A DNA stretch of 47,095 bases. Origin: Monoplex corrugatus (Eukaryota; Mollusca; Gastropoda; Littorinimorpha; Ranellidae). This document shows, piece by piece, positions 28,747 through 38,564 of this stretch. A program made the translations under genes and the position numbers. The stretch's first letter is position 1. Each line of letters opens with the position of its first letter. Location: the NCBI GenBank assembly GCA_030674185.1, contig JAPXFY010000792.1, positions 1-47,095 on the forward strand. Reading direction: 5' to 3'. The notes under the pieces were generated by a model. That model ran no database searches. It was not told the origin of the DNA and saw only the letters and a program-made list of their open reading frames with translations.

Positions 28747-31700
28747 TTAATCCTTATGAAGTTCACTTTTTTCGTTCCTCCTTGCCCAGATCCAGCTTGA
28801 GCTCCTTTCTGCTGCCTCTGCCATCGCTTTAAGGGCTCTAGTCCTCTTCTTCCCAGAAATGGCGAGTTGTTTCATGAGATCATAAGCGGAGGTGCCCACA
28901 AACCCTCTTGCCCCGACCTCTATGGCGAAGATTTTGACCCGCAGACCTGCTTTCTTCAGGGTGCTGGCAAGACCGGCGTATTTTTCGGTCTTGTAGATAT
29001 GTGCTTCTTCCATTCTGCTTTCGTATGGCACAGTGAGTTCTATCAGAATCACTTGTTTCGAGGAGTCAGAGTGGAGAGCGATGTCTGGTCTCATGCCTGT
29101 CTTGCTGATGACATCTGGGTAATTTCTCCACTCTGGGAGGTCTGCTGTACACTCCCAGTCGACTGCTCCATCCAGAAGACCCTTTGGCAATGTGCTGGTT
29201 GTCATAGCACTTTCGGGCCAGACCTGTTTCCCTCCTGCTTTGTAGAACGTTGTCATAGCAATTGGTGCGTTTGGGGTCATGGTTTTTTCGCTAACCACAT
29301 CTGTGATCACTTTCAGAACTTGGTTGTGCCTCCATGTATACCTTCCTTGGGCTAGCGCTACTTTGCAAGAGCTTAGGACATGTTCCACTGTTTGTTTCTT
29401 CTGACAGAGCGGACATGCTGGGTCGTCTGCTTTCCCCCATTTCACTAAGTTTGCATTCGAGGGGAGCAGGTCATATACAGATCTGAGGAGGAAGCTTATC
29501 CTTAGAGGAGCCATGTGCCACATATCGTTCCAGCTGAGACTTCTTTGGAGTGCACTGTCCCATGTTGTCCATTGCCCCTGTTGACCTTGCTGGACTGCCT
29601 TCTGCACTCTTTTGACATCTTCTTCTTCCTTCAACTCCTGTATGATCATGTCTCTTTTTTCCTTCCCTTTGGCTTTGGACCACCACTGCATTTTTGTTGC
29701 TCCCAGTCCCTGTCTGTTGGTTTGCGTGTGTCCAATTATTTCTTTGATGCTGAGGTTTCTCTTGGCATTGTTTACAGCCTCTTGGACTTTCCACTTTCTG
29801 CCAGTTCTCAGCTTTGGATGAACTGATCTCACGATATTGTCTTCCGATTCCTCCAGCATGCTCAACAGTCTTGCTTTTCCAACTTTGTATTCCTCCACTA
29901 TGGATTTGAGAGGTAGCTTCAGCATTGCTTGACGACAGTAGAATGCAACATCAGTGAGACCAGGTGGGACACCGAGCCATTTTCTTGTGTATTTGTTGAT
30001 TTTGGCTTCCATTGCTTCGACTGTGCTGGTGCAAATGTCATAGATTAGCAGTGGCCACAGCAGCTTTGGTATCAGCATGAACTGTAGACACCAGACTTTG
30101 TATTTGCCTGGCAGTCCGCAGTTATCTATTTTCTTCAGGCCTTCTTCTGCTGTTTGCTTGGTTTCACATCCCCTTTGTGTGTCTTTCAGGGAGTCATCAT
30201 ACCATCTTCCGAGACTTTTTACTGGCTCTTCTGTGACAGTGGGGATGGCTTGGTTGGCTACCATGAATTTGACTGAATCTGCCACTTTTCCTTTTCGCAG
30301 TGAGAGACTTCGGGATTTCTTAGGTTTGAACCTCATTCTTGAAGAGGCCACCAGCTCATCCAGCTGCTTTAAGATTTGGTGTGTCTCTTCCTCATCTGTG
30401 GACAAGACTGTTGTGTCATCCATGAAAGCTTTCAGAGGAGGCATCTGGTATCCATCTCCCAGATTCACTGGACCTGAACTCTTCATTGCAGCTTTCAAGA
30501 TGACTTCCATTGCCAACACGAACAGTATGGGAGAGATTGCACAGCCCATTGCAATGCCCACCTCTAGGTCTATCCAGTCCGTGGTGTATTCTTTGGTAGA
30601 GAACCGCATTGAGAACCCTTGGAAATACTTCCTCAGCATTGTTCGGATGTTTTCTGGGATGTGATACATTTCAAGAGCCAGCTGGATCATATCGTGTGGA
30701 ACTGATCCATATGCATTCGCCAGATCAAGCCAAACTACGTCAATGTTTCTCTTCTCTGTTCTTGCTTTTTGGATGGCATCCCAAATCAACGTGGCATGTT
30801 CCAAGCATCCAGGCATTCCTGGTATGCCTCCCTTTTGGACTGACATATCCAGATACTTGTTTTCAGTCAGGTATTTTGTCAATCTTGCTGCCATAACAGA
30901 GAAGAAGATTTTCCCCTCGACGTTCAGAAGTGATATTGGCCTGAACTGATTGATGCTGCTGGAGTTCTGCTCCTTCGGAATGTACACTCCTTCAGCTCTC
31001 ATCCATTGGTCGCTGATCTTCTGGTTCCTCCATGCTGATCGAATCATCTTGTGGAGCCACTCGAGCACTTTTGGGCATTTCTTGTAGAGCAGGTATGGTA
31101 TTCCGTTTGGTCCAGGTGCTGACTTGGCTCTGGCTTTCTTTACTACGTTCTTCACTTCATCCAGTGTTGGTGGTTTGTTATTGAATTTTCCTTCTGGCGC
31201 TGCAGGCCAAACCAGATTCTGGATTTCAAGTGGTGCCTCGCGCTGAGAATCGGAATATGTTTCCCTGAGATGCTGCTCTAGGGTTTCCTTGCCCACTGTG
31301 AGAGTCCCTGATTTGGGTTGTTCAAACAGCTTTCTTGAAAAGTCAAAGGGATCTTTGAAGAAACGATCTTGAGTCTTCTTCTTTTTGCTCTTTCTTCGCC
31401 TTGCTGATTCCACTTTGCTGAGAGCATTGTGTTTGGCCTTCAGATCTTTCCAGAGTTCCAGGAGCCCTTGCTTCTCGAATTCTGAGGCAGTTTTCATTCG
31501 CTTTTTAAGCTTCCTTTTCTCCCTCCGGATGCTCTCCATCTGTTGCTGTCTTCTGGATTTCTGGGGAGGCGTTTTTGTCTTTGGCTGCTTCACTCCATAA
31601 GTGTCCCTGCAGATAGAGTATATGATGTCTCCGTATGTGTCAAGTTTGTGTTCCAGCGTACTGTTCCCTATTAGCGCATTCAGCTTAAGGACAAGTTCCT

Positions 31701-31995
31701 CATCTAATTTCTCCCATTGTTCTTTTGCACCGGCAGGCGGCAAATTGAGTTTTCCACGTTTGGCGTTAAGAGCTTGTGCAAAATCCGCATCAGAACCGTC
31801 AGCGTGGATGTCCTTGGCACTATGGTTTAATTCCTGGCCTTGGTCATCCAACGTCTCACCTGCTATCGCAGTGCGCTGCTGCTGGTTCGTATGTGTCTTC
31901 AAACAGCCCATTTTTGTCCTGTGGATCTTCATGCCGCGTTTGGTGGTGAATCTCCTTCCACACGCACACGGAAATTCCAACTGGTCATTAATCAT
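28747..31995 (-). CDS. RLE-type LINE protein (R2 superfamily, Hero-like), unit 1
   Basis: This 1082-residue protein has a single ORF. An N-terminal zinc-finger-like motif, CACGRRFTTKRGMKIH, has cysteines 10, 12 and 31 and His25. Reverse transcriptase spans about 280-560 with KSAPGPNGIPYLLYKK, FRPISLLNVEGKIFF, VVWLDLANAYGSVPH, AMGCAISPILFVLAME and AFMDDTTVLS (F524 to D527; FMDD replaces YADD). A CPLCQKKQTVEHVLSSC knuckle (C861, C864, H872, C877) and a restriction-like endonuclease follow, with RPD at D971 and IELTVP at E986. That order is diagnostic of R2/NeSL/Hero-group LINEs, which nick specific or preferred sites and prime on them. FMDD and the ELTVP-type endonuclease make Hero the closest fit by eye. 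The frame is intact and all catalytic residues are present. Confidence 0.93.
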   Translation of the reverse strand: MINDQLEFPCACGRRFTTKRGMKIHRTKMGCLKTHTNQQQRTAIAGETLDDQGQELNHSAKDIHADGSDADFAQALNAKRGKLNLPPAGAKEQWEKLDEELVLKLNALIGNSTLEHKLDTYGDIIYSICRDTYGVKQPKTKTPPQKSRRQQQMESIRREKRKLKKRMKTASEFEKQGLLELWKDLKAKHNALSKVESARRRKSKKKKTQDRFFKDPFDFSRKLFEQPKSGTLTVGKETLEQHLRETYSDSQREAPLEIQNLVWPAAPEGKFNNKPPTLDEVKNVVKKARAKSAPGPNGIPYLLYKKCPKVLEWLHKMIRSAWRNQKISDQWMRAEGVYIPKEQNSSSINQFRPISLLNVEGKIFFSVMAARLTKYLTENKYLDMSVQKGGIPGMPGCLEHATLIWDAIQKARTEKRNIDVVWLDLANAYGSVPHDMIQLALEMYHIPENIRTMLRKYFQGFSMRFSTKEYTTDWIDLEVGIAMGCAISPILFVLAMEVILKAAMKSSGPVNLGDGYQMPPLKAFMDDTTVLSTDEEETHQILKQLDELVASSRMRFKPKKSRSLSLRKGKVADSVKFMVANQAIPTVTEEPVKSLGRWYDDSLKDTQRGCETKQTAEEGLKKIDNCGLPGKYKVWCLQFMLIPKLLWPLLIYDICTSTVEAMEAKINKYTRKWLGVPPGLTDVAFYCRQAMLKLPLKSIVEEYKVGKARLLSMLEESEDNIVRSVHPKLRTGRKWKVQEAVNNAKRNLSIKEIIGHTQTNRQGLGATKMQWWSKAKGKEKRDMIIQELKEEEDVKRVQKAVQQGQQGQWTTWDSALQRSLSWNDMWHMAPLRISFLLRSVYDLLPSNANLVKWGKADDPACPLCQKKQTVEHVLSSCKVALAQGRYTWRHNQVLKVITDVVSEKTMTPNAPIAMTTFYKAGGKQVWPESAMTTSTLPKGLLDGAVDWECTADLPEWRNYPDVISKTGMRPDIALHSDSSKQVILIELTVPYESRMEEAHIYKTEKYAGLASTLKKAGLRVKIFAIEVGARGFVGTSAYDLMKQLAISGKKRTRALKAMAEAAERSSSWIWARRNEKSELHKD

Positions 31996-32228
31996 GGTCC
32001 GTTGTGCGTTTCCAGTCGTGATGGAGTCAGTGCCGATGGATTCATCATTCTCTCCCCCTTTCGGTGAATCCTGGGAGCATCTTTCATTTGAAAAACTCGT
32101 GGCATGTTATCAAAGGCAAGGTGGGAAGCCAACCCACAAAGCCCGCAGATCTAGTCTTTCCCAGTGTCCTTCGGTCTTTCCCGAATGTCCTCCGAACTAT
32201 TCCCGGAAGTCAATGGACTGACCATGTG
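31996..32228 (-). other. RLE-LINE 5' leader, unit 1
   Basis: About 230 bases lie between the ORF's ATG and the start of the next unit's tail. On the minus strand it begins CACATGGTCAGTCCATTGAC. There is no upstream ORF. R2-group leaders often hold an HDV-like self-cleaving ribozyme; I cannot show one here. Confidence 0.6.
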
Positions 32229-32498
32229 CAGGTAGAAAGAAACTCTAGGGAGAGCTAGACAACAGAAGGTCTTCAGAGAAGTAACCCCCTTTAGACAAGT
32301 GTTTCGGCCCTGAATTCCTTACACTCTCGGGGGGCCGGGCCACATCCAGGTCATGACTCCTGGATGCCCTTCTGCTGTTGTCTATTTTTTTTTTTTTTTT
32401 CCCACGCCGGGGATCGAACCTGGGCGATTCTGCGCTTCAGAACTGCGGTACGCGGTTTTACCAATGTGCTAACGGGGCACACATCATCTGTAGGGAAT
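32229..32498 (-). repeat. RLE-LINE 3' region, unit 2: tRNA-like segment and tail
   Basis: On the minus strand the tRNA-like segment (32403-32480) has an A-box match TAGCACATTGG and a consensus B box GGTTCGATCCC, about 45 bases apart as in tRNA genes. A run of 16 A and the conserved tail follow. The cloverleaf stems do not pair well by eye, so this is tRNA-derived rather than a working tRNA gene. Confidence 0.82.
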
Positions 32499-35400
32499 TT
32501 AATCCTTATGAAGTTCACTTTTTTCGTTCCTCCTTGCCCAGATCCAGCTTGAGCTCCTTTCTGCTGCCTCTGCCATCGCTTTAAGGGCTCTAGTCCTCTT
32601 CTTCCCAGAAATGGCGAGTTGTTTCATGAGATCATAAGCGGAGGTGCCCACAAACCCTCTTGCCCCGACCTCTATGGCGAAGATTTTGACCCGCAGACCT
32701 GCTTTCTTCAGGGTGCTGGCAAGACCGGCGTATTTTTCGGTCTTGTAGATATGTGCTTCTTCCATTCTGCTTTCGTATGGCACAGTGAGTTCTATCAGAA
32801 TCACTTGTTTCGAGGAGTCAGAGTGGAGAGCGATGTCTGGTCTCATGCCTGTCTTGCTGATGACATCTGGGTAATTTCTCCACTCTGGGAGGTCTGCTGT
32901 ACACTCCCAGTCGACTGCTCCATCCAGAAGACCCTTTGGCAATGTGCTGGTTGTCATAGCACTTTCGGGCCAGACCTGTTTCCCTCCTGCTTTGTAGAAC
33001 GTTGTCATAGCAATTGGTGCGTTTGGGGTCATGGTTTTTTCGCTAACCACATCTGTGATCACTTTCAGAACTTGGTTGTGCCTCCATGTATACCTTCCTT
33101 GGGCTAGCGCTACTTTGCAAGAGCTTAGGACATGTTCCACTGTTTGTTTCTTCTGACAGAGCGGACATGCTGGGTCGTCTGCTTTCCCCCATTTCACTAA
33201 GTTTGCATTCGAGGGGAGCAGGTCATATACAGATCTGAGGAGGAAGCTTATCCTTAGAGGAGCCATGTGCCACATATCGTTCCAGCTGAGACTTCTTTGG
33301 AGTGCACTGTCCCATGTTGTCCATTGCCCCTGTTGACCTTGCTGGACTGCCTTCTGCACTCTTTTGACATCTTCTTCTTCCTTCAACTCCTGTATGATCA
33401 TGTCTCTTTTTTCCTTCCCTTTGGCTTTGGACCACCACTGCATTTTTGTTGCTCCCAGTCCCTGTCTGTTGGTTTGCGTGTGTCCAATTATTTCTTTGAT
33501 GCTGAGGTTTCTCTTGGCATTGTTTACAGCCTCTTGGACTTTCCACTTTCTGCCAGTTCTCAGCTTTGGATGAACTGATCTCACGATATTGTCTTCCGAT
33601 TCCTCCAGCATGCTCAACAGTCTTGCTTTTCCAACTTTGTATTCCTCCACTATGGATTTGAGAGGTAGCTTCAGCATTGCTTGACGACAGTAGAATGCAA
33701 CATCAGTGAGACCAGGTGGGACACCGAGCCATTTTCTTGTGTATTTGTTGATTTTGGCTTCCATTGCTTCGACTGTGCTGGTGCAAATGTCATAGATTAG
33801 CAGTGGCCACAGCAGCTTTGGTATCAGCATGAACTGTAGACACCAGACTTTGTATTTGCCTGGCAGTCCGCAGTTATCTATTTTCTTCAGGCCTTCTTCT
33901 GCTGTTTGCTTGGTTTCACATCCCCTTTGTGTGTCTTTCAGGGAGTCATCATACCATCTTCCGAGACTTTTTACTGGCTCTTCTGTGACAGTGGGGATGG
34001 CTTGGTTGGCTACCATGAATTTGACTGAATCTGCCACTTTTCCTTTTCGCAGTGAGAGACTTCGGGATTTCTTAGGTTTGAACCTCATTCTTGAAGAGGC
34101 CACCAGCTCATCCAGCTGCTTTAAGATTTGGTGTGTCTCTTCCTCATCTGTGGACAAGACTGTTGTGTCATCCATGAAAGCTTTCAGAGGAGGCATCTGG
34201 TATCCATCTCCCAGATTCACTGGACCTGAACTCTTCATTGCAGCTTTCAAGATGACTTCCATTGCCAACACGAACAGTATGGGAGAGATTGCACAGCCCA
34301 TTGCAATGCCCACCTCTAGGTCTATCCAGTCCGTGGTGTATTCTTTGGTAGAGAACCGCATTGAGAACCCTTGGAAATACTTCCTCAGCATTGTTCGGAT
34401 GTTTTCTGGGATGTGATACATTTCAAGAGCCAGCTGGATCATATCGTGTGGAACTGATCCATATGCATTCGCCAGATCAAGCCAAACTACGTCAATGTTT
34501 CTCTTCTCTGTTCTTGCTTTTTGGATGGCATCCCAAATCAACGTGGCATGTTCCAAGCATCCAGGCATTCCTGGTATGCCTCCCTTTTGGACTGACATAT
34601 CCAGATACTTGTTTTCAGTCAGGTATTTTGTCAATCTTGCTGCCATAACAGAGAAGAAGATTTTCCCCTCGACGTTCAGAAGTGATATTGGCCTGAACTG
34701 ATTGATGCTGCTGGAGTTCTGCTCCTTCGGAATGTACACTCCTTCAGCTCTCATCCATTGGTCGCTGATCTTCTGGTTCCTCCATGCTGATCGAATCATC
34801 TTGTGGAGCCACTCGAGCACTTTTGGGCATTTCTTGTAGAGCAGGTATGGTATTCCGTTTGGTCCAGGTGCTGACTTGGCTCTGGCTTTCTTTACTACGT
34901 TCTTCACTTCATCCAGTGTTGGTGGTTTGTTATTGAATTTTCCTTCTGGCGCTGCAGGCCAAACCAGATTCTGGATTTCAAGTGGTGCCTCGCGCTGAGA
35001 ATCGGAATATGTTTCCCTGAGATGCTGCTCTAGGGTTTCCTTGCCCACTGTGAGAGTCCCTGATTTGGGTTGTTCAAACAGCTTTCTTGAAAAGTCAAAG
35101 GGATCTTTGAAGAAACGATCTTGAGTCTTCTTCTTTTTGCTCTTTCTTCGCCTTGCTGATTCCACTTTGCTGAGAGCATTGTGTTTGGCCTTCAGATCTT
35201 TCCAGAGTTCCAGGAGCCCTTGCTTCTCGAATTCTGAGGCAGTTTTCATTCGCTTTTTAAGCTTCCTTTTCTCCCTCCGGATGCTCTCCATCTGTTGCTG
35301 TCTTCTGGATTTCTGGGGAGGCGTTTTTGTCTTTGGCTGCTTCACTCCATAAGTGTCCCTGCAGATAGAGTATATGATGTCTCCGTATGTGTCAAGTTTG

Positions 35401-35747
35401 TGTTCCAGCGTACTGTTCCCTATTAGCGCATTCAGCTTAAGGACAAGTTCCTCATCTAATTTCTCCCATTGTTCTTTTGCACCGGCAGGCGGCAAATTGA
35501 GTTTTCCACGTTTGGCGTTAAGAGCTTGTGCAAAATCCGCATCAGAACCGTCAGCGTGGATGTCCTTGGCACTATGGTTTAATTCCTGGCCTTGGTCATC
35601 CAACGTCTCACCTGCTATCGCAGTGCGCTGCTGCTGGTTCGTATGTGTCTTCAAACAGCCCATTTTTGTCCTGTGGATCTTCATGCCGCGTTTGGTGGTG
35701 AATCTCCTTCCACACGCACACGGAAATTCCAACTGGTCATTAATCAT
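32499..35747 (-). CDS. RLE-type LINE protein (R2 superfamily, Hero-like), unit 2
   Basis: The translation is identical to unit 1 over all 1082 residues: zinc-finger-like motif, FMDD reverse transcriptase, CCHC knuckle and restriction-like endonuclease. It is separated from unit 1's leader by unit 2's own tail and tRNA-like segment. Identity over 3.2 kb leaves no time for decay. Recent unequal exchange, repeated insertion at one target, or assembly duplication are all possible. Confidence 0.93.
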   Translation of the reverse strand: MINDQLEFPCACGRRFTTKRGMKIHRTKMGCLKTHTNQQQRTAIAGETLDDQGQELNHSAKDIHADGSDADFAQALNAKRGKLNLPPAGAKEQWEKLDEELVLKLNALIGNSTLEHKLDTYGDIIYSICRDTYGVKQPKTKTPPQKSRRQQQMESIRREKRKLKKRMKTASEFEKQGLLELWKDLKAKHNALSKVESARRRKSKKKKTQDRFFKDPFDFSRKLFEQPKSGTLTVGKETLEQHLRETYSDSQREAPLEIQNLVWPAAPEGKFNNKPPTLDEVKNVVKKARAKSAPGPNGIPYLLYKKCPKVLEWLHKMIRSAWRNQKISDQWMRAEGVYIPKEQNSSSINQFRPISLLNVEGKIFFSVMAARLTKYLTENKYLDMSVQKGGIPGMPGCLEHATLIWDAIQKARTEKRNIDVVWLDLANAYGSVPHDMIQLALEMYHIPENIRTMLRKYFQGFSMRFSTKEYTTDWIDLEVGIAMGCAISPILFVLAMEVILKAAMKSSGPVNLGDGYQMPPLKAFMDDTTVLSTDEEETHQILKQLDELVASSRMRFKPKKSRSLSLRKGKVADSVKFMVANQAIPTVTEEPVKSLGRWYDDSLKDTQRGCETKQTAEEGLKKIDNCGLPGKYKVWCLQFMLIPKLLWPLLIYDICTSTVEAMEAKINKYTRKWLGVPPGLTDVAFYCRQAMLKLPLKSIVEEYKVGKARLLSMLEESEDNIVRSVHPKLRTGRKWKVQEAVNNAKRNLSIKEIIGHTQTNRQGLGATKMQWWSKAKGKEKRDMIIQELKEEEDVKRVQKAVQQGQQGQWTTWDSALQRSLSWNDMWHMAPLRISFLLRSVYDLLPSNANLVKWGKADDPACPLCQKKQTVEHVLSSCKVALAQGRYTWRHNQVLKVITDVVSEKTMTPNAPIAMTTFYKAGGKQVWPESAMTTSTLPKGLLDGAVDWECTADLPEWRNYPDVISKTGMRPDIALHSDSSKQVILIELTVPYESRMEEAHIYKTEKYAGLASTLKKAGLRVKIFAIEVGARGFVGTSAYDLMKQLAISGKKRTRALKAMAEAAERSSSWIWARRNEKSELHKD

Positions 35748-35980
35748 GGTCCGTTGTGCGTTTCCAGTCGTGATGGAGTCAGTGCCGATGGATTCATCAT
35801 TCTCTCCCCCTTTCGGTGAATCCTGGGAGCATCTTTCATTTGAAAAACTCGTGGCATGTTATCAAAGGCAAGGTGGGAAGCCAACCCACAAAGCCCGCAG
35901 ATCTAGTCTTTCCCAGTGTCCTTCGGTCTTTCCCGAATGTCCTCCGAACTATTCCCGGAAGTCAATGGACTGACCATGTG
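35748..35980 (-). other. RLE-LINE 5' leader, unit 2
   Basis: It looks the same as the unit 1 leader and abuts the tail of unit 3 at 35981 with no extra bases. Confidence 0.6.
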
Positions 35981-36250
35981 CAGGTAGAAAGAAACTCTAG
36001 GGAGAGCTAGACAACAGAAGGTCTTCAGAGAAGTAACCCCCTTTAGACAAGTGTTTCGGCCCTGAATTCCTTACACTCTCGGGGGGCCGGGCCACATCCA
36101 GGTCATGACTCCTGGATGCCCTTCTGCTGTTGTCTATTTTTTTTTTTTTTTTCCCACGCCGGGGATCGAACCTGGGCGATTCTGCGCTTCAGAACTGCGG
36201 TACGCGGTTTTACCAATGTGCTAACGGGGCACACATCATCTGTAGGGAAT
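35981..36250 (-). repeat. RLE-LINE 3' region, unit 3
   Basis: It matches unit 2, including the consensus B box and four-T run in the tRNA-like segment (36155-36232). Units 2 and 3 therefore share the tRNA-like version and unit 1 is the odd one. Confidence 0.85.
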
Positions 36251-36653
36251 TTAATCCTTATGAAGTTCACTTTTTTCGTTCCTCCTTGCCCAGATCCAGC
36301 TTGAGCTCCTTTCTGCTGCCTCTGCCATCGCTTTAAGGGCTCTAGTCCTCTTCTTCCCAGAAATGGCGAGTTGTTTCATGAGATCATAAGCGGAGGTGCC
36401 CACAAACCCTCTTGCCCCGACCTCTATGGCGAAGATTTTGACCCGCAGACCTGCTTTCTTCAGGGTGCTGGCAAGACCGGCGTATTTTTCGGTCTTGTAG
36501 ATATGTGCTTCTTCCATTCTGCTTTCGTATGGCACAGTGAGTTCTATCAGAATCACTTGTTTCGAGGAGTCAGAGTGGAGAGCGATGTCTGGTCTCATGC
36601 CTGTCTTGCTGATGACATCTGGGTAATTTCTCCACTCTGGGAGGTCTGCTGTA
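36251..36653 (-). pseudogene. RLE-LINE ORF, 5'-truncated C-terminus (unit 3)
   Basis: Only the last about 134 codons remain, carrying the restriction-like endonuclease motifs RPD and IELTVP. At 36653 the match to units 1 and 2 ends abruptly and unique sequence begins. This is the usual shape of a 5'-truncated LINE insertion. The few residues open beyond it come from flanking DNA. Confidence 0.92.
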
Positions 36654-38350
36654 CACACTGTACTACAGAAATAAGACTACATGGCATTAAAACCAAAAGC
36701 AAGAACACCTCAAGATCATCACACTATACACAGCACAAGATCATCACACTATACACAGCACAAGTCAAGTCAATGAGGAAACATTGCTAAAAAAAAAAAA
36801 AAAGAACACTTTCATAAGACAACACAAACATTCTGCCCACTCCAATAAAAAGATGCAATAGCAACAACAAAAACAAAAACAAAACAAAAATTCATTTCTG
36901 AAGGTTTTACTAGCCATCCACCTATCTTTTTATTTTTCTAATTTATTTATATTTCATTCATTCACTTATTTTCATACTTGTTTTTAAGCACAAGCAGAAG
37001 AAAAGCTTGTCTTACCATCAGTAACTTGAGTCTTATTCTTAGCAAAGGCATTATAAAGCTCCATTAAACCAGTTCCAGGTTAGGGACAACTATTCAGATA
37101 GATTACAAATATCTTACATTATGATAATTAAACTTATTACCTTCTCTTTGACAGCTTAGGAATAAAACAAAACAAACTACTAAAACAAACTACAAAATTC
37201 ACATAAATCAAATCAAAATCAAATATATAAAATTATAAGAAAGGAAACTAAAATAGTAAAACCAAAACCAAATCAAACATCATATATGAAAAACAACAAC
37301 AACCTGAAACAAAAGATGATCAACAAAAACCAAATCAAGAAAACAAAAGAAGAGATGATAACCTGCCCATAATTTCATGAAACAGTTTTCTGGGAAGAAG
37401 AGACCAGAGCATGGCCTTCGTGATATACAAAAGTCTTCATCACAACCCTTAAGGTAATGGTGGAAGCAACTAAAAGAGTTCCAGCTGGATATCACAGGAG
37501 AACAAAAGTGAACTTCAAAATGTTTCAAATTCCTTTATGTACAGCAGGTGTCTGACAGCCAAGTGTTTCAGACATCTATCACAAGGGCGACTTGGGCTTC
37601 CAGTCACAACCTTGGAAGCACCAGTTTGAACTAACGTGGAGGAAAAATTCTGGCCACCGACCAAGGATATCCAGGAGTGATGACCTGGATGCAGCCAAGC
37701 CCCCTCACAATGTAAGAAGTTTAGAGGCAAAACACTTGCCTGAGAGGGTTTTTTTCTACGGCTTGTGTTATCCAACTCTTCTGTTGTCCAACTCTCCCCA
37801 GTTTCTTGTTACTTATACTACTCAAACAAATCATGCAAATTAATGAACTGTAAAAAACAAATGTTGATATGCTCATACTGTCTTGGTCTGTGACGGTGGC
37901 TTCAGAAACAAAAAGAATATTTTGTAAACAAATTTGGAACAACAAACTTTTTGAACTATTTGAAACAGAAAATTTCATTTCAGTGTCACATCTGAACACT
38001 GATCCTCTATTTAAACTAAGCAGCTCTTTATTACATCAATTATACATCAAGGTCTGCTTGTATGTCTGTGACAAACATTTCATGACATCAACTATACATC
38101 AAAGTCTGTTTGTACGTCTCTATGACAAAACTGTATCAAAAAGGTACTTTTCTTTCACCTAGCAACCCTGATGAAAATAGGTATCTTTAACATAGTCCAT
38201 ATCAATTCTACACTGCACGTGATCACAGATTTCTCAATTTTGTGATGATCAAATGACCACACCTAGTTTTTTGTTTGTTTGTTTGTTTATCTTATGTTGC
38301 TGTTCTAGGCCCTAATAACATAACAAAACAGATCACTCACTCAGCGAGCC

Positions 38351-38387
<37 letters not shown>

Positions 38388-38564
38388 GAGGGAGGGAAGT
38401 AGTGAGAGAGAGACAGACAAACAGACAGAGATGCATGATGCAAATGCTTTTAAATGTATGGTTTAGTTTATCCCTGACAATAACAGCCAAGACAAGAAAT
38501 GAAACATACATCAACGATTATTTATAATCATACATATACACTATGGTTTCTGTACAGGAATAGA
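36654..38564. other. Spacer, mostly unrecognised
   Basis: It holds a 25-bp direct duplication (36712-36761), a poly-A run near 36789, a 52-bp duplication near 38041-38135, a (TTTG)n run near 38270 and a (GA)n tract at 38351-38395. A possible minus-strand coding exon end at 37016-37064 (MELYNAFAKNK followed by a GTAAGA donor) is too weak to call. Confidence 0.4.
37655..37805 (+). repeat. Diverged relative of the RLE-LINE tail
   Basis: From ATCCAGGAGTGATGACCTGG this plus-strand stretch follows the unit tails (read on minus) block by block: CCCCCTCACAATGTAAG, AAACACTTGCCTGAGAGGG, CTTCTGTTGTCCAACTCTCC. It lacks the LINE ORF and a clear tRNA-like head. It may be an old SINE that shares the LINE's tail, or a truncated LINE end. 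Confidence 0.7.

Larger units (their letters stand above)
28475..36653 (-). repeat. Head-to-tail tandem array of a 3752-bp RLE-LINE unit
   Basis: Three units start with CAGGTAGAAAGAAACTC at 28475, 32229 and 35981. Units 1 and 2 are complete. Unit 3 stops at 36653 inside the ORF, like a 5'-truncated LINE. Offsets between equivalent points are 3752, or 3754 across the tRNA-like segment of unit 1, which has one extra T in each of two T-runs. In minus-strand order each unit is a 5' leader of about 230 bases, the ORF, a short spacer, a tRNA-like segment, an A-run and a tail of about 170 bases. The two full ORFs give identical proteins, so the copies are very recent or the assembly repeated one. 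Confidence 0.95.

Noticed and set aside
32403..32480. A functional tRNA gene
   Set aside because: A- and B-box matches are present but the acceptor and anticodon stems do not pair well, and it lies inside a repeated LINE unit.
28867..36790. Plus-strand open frames across the tandem array
   Set aside because: They are antisense shadows of the 1082-codon ORF, repeated at the 3752-bp offset.
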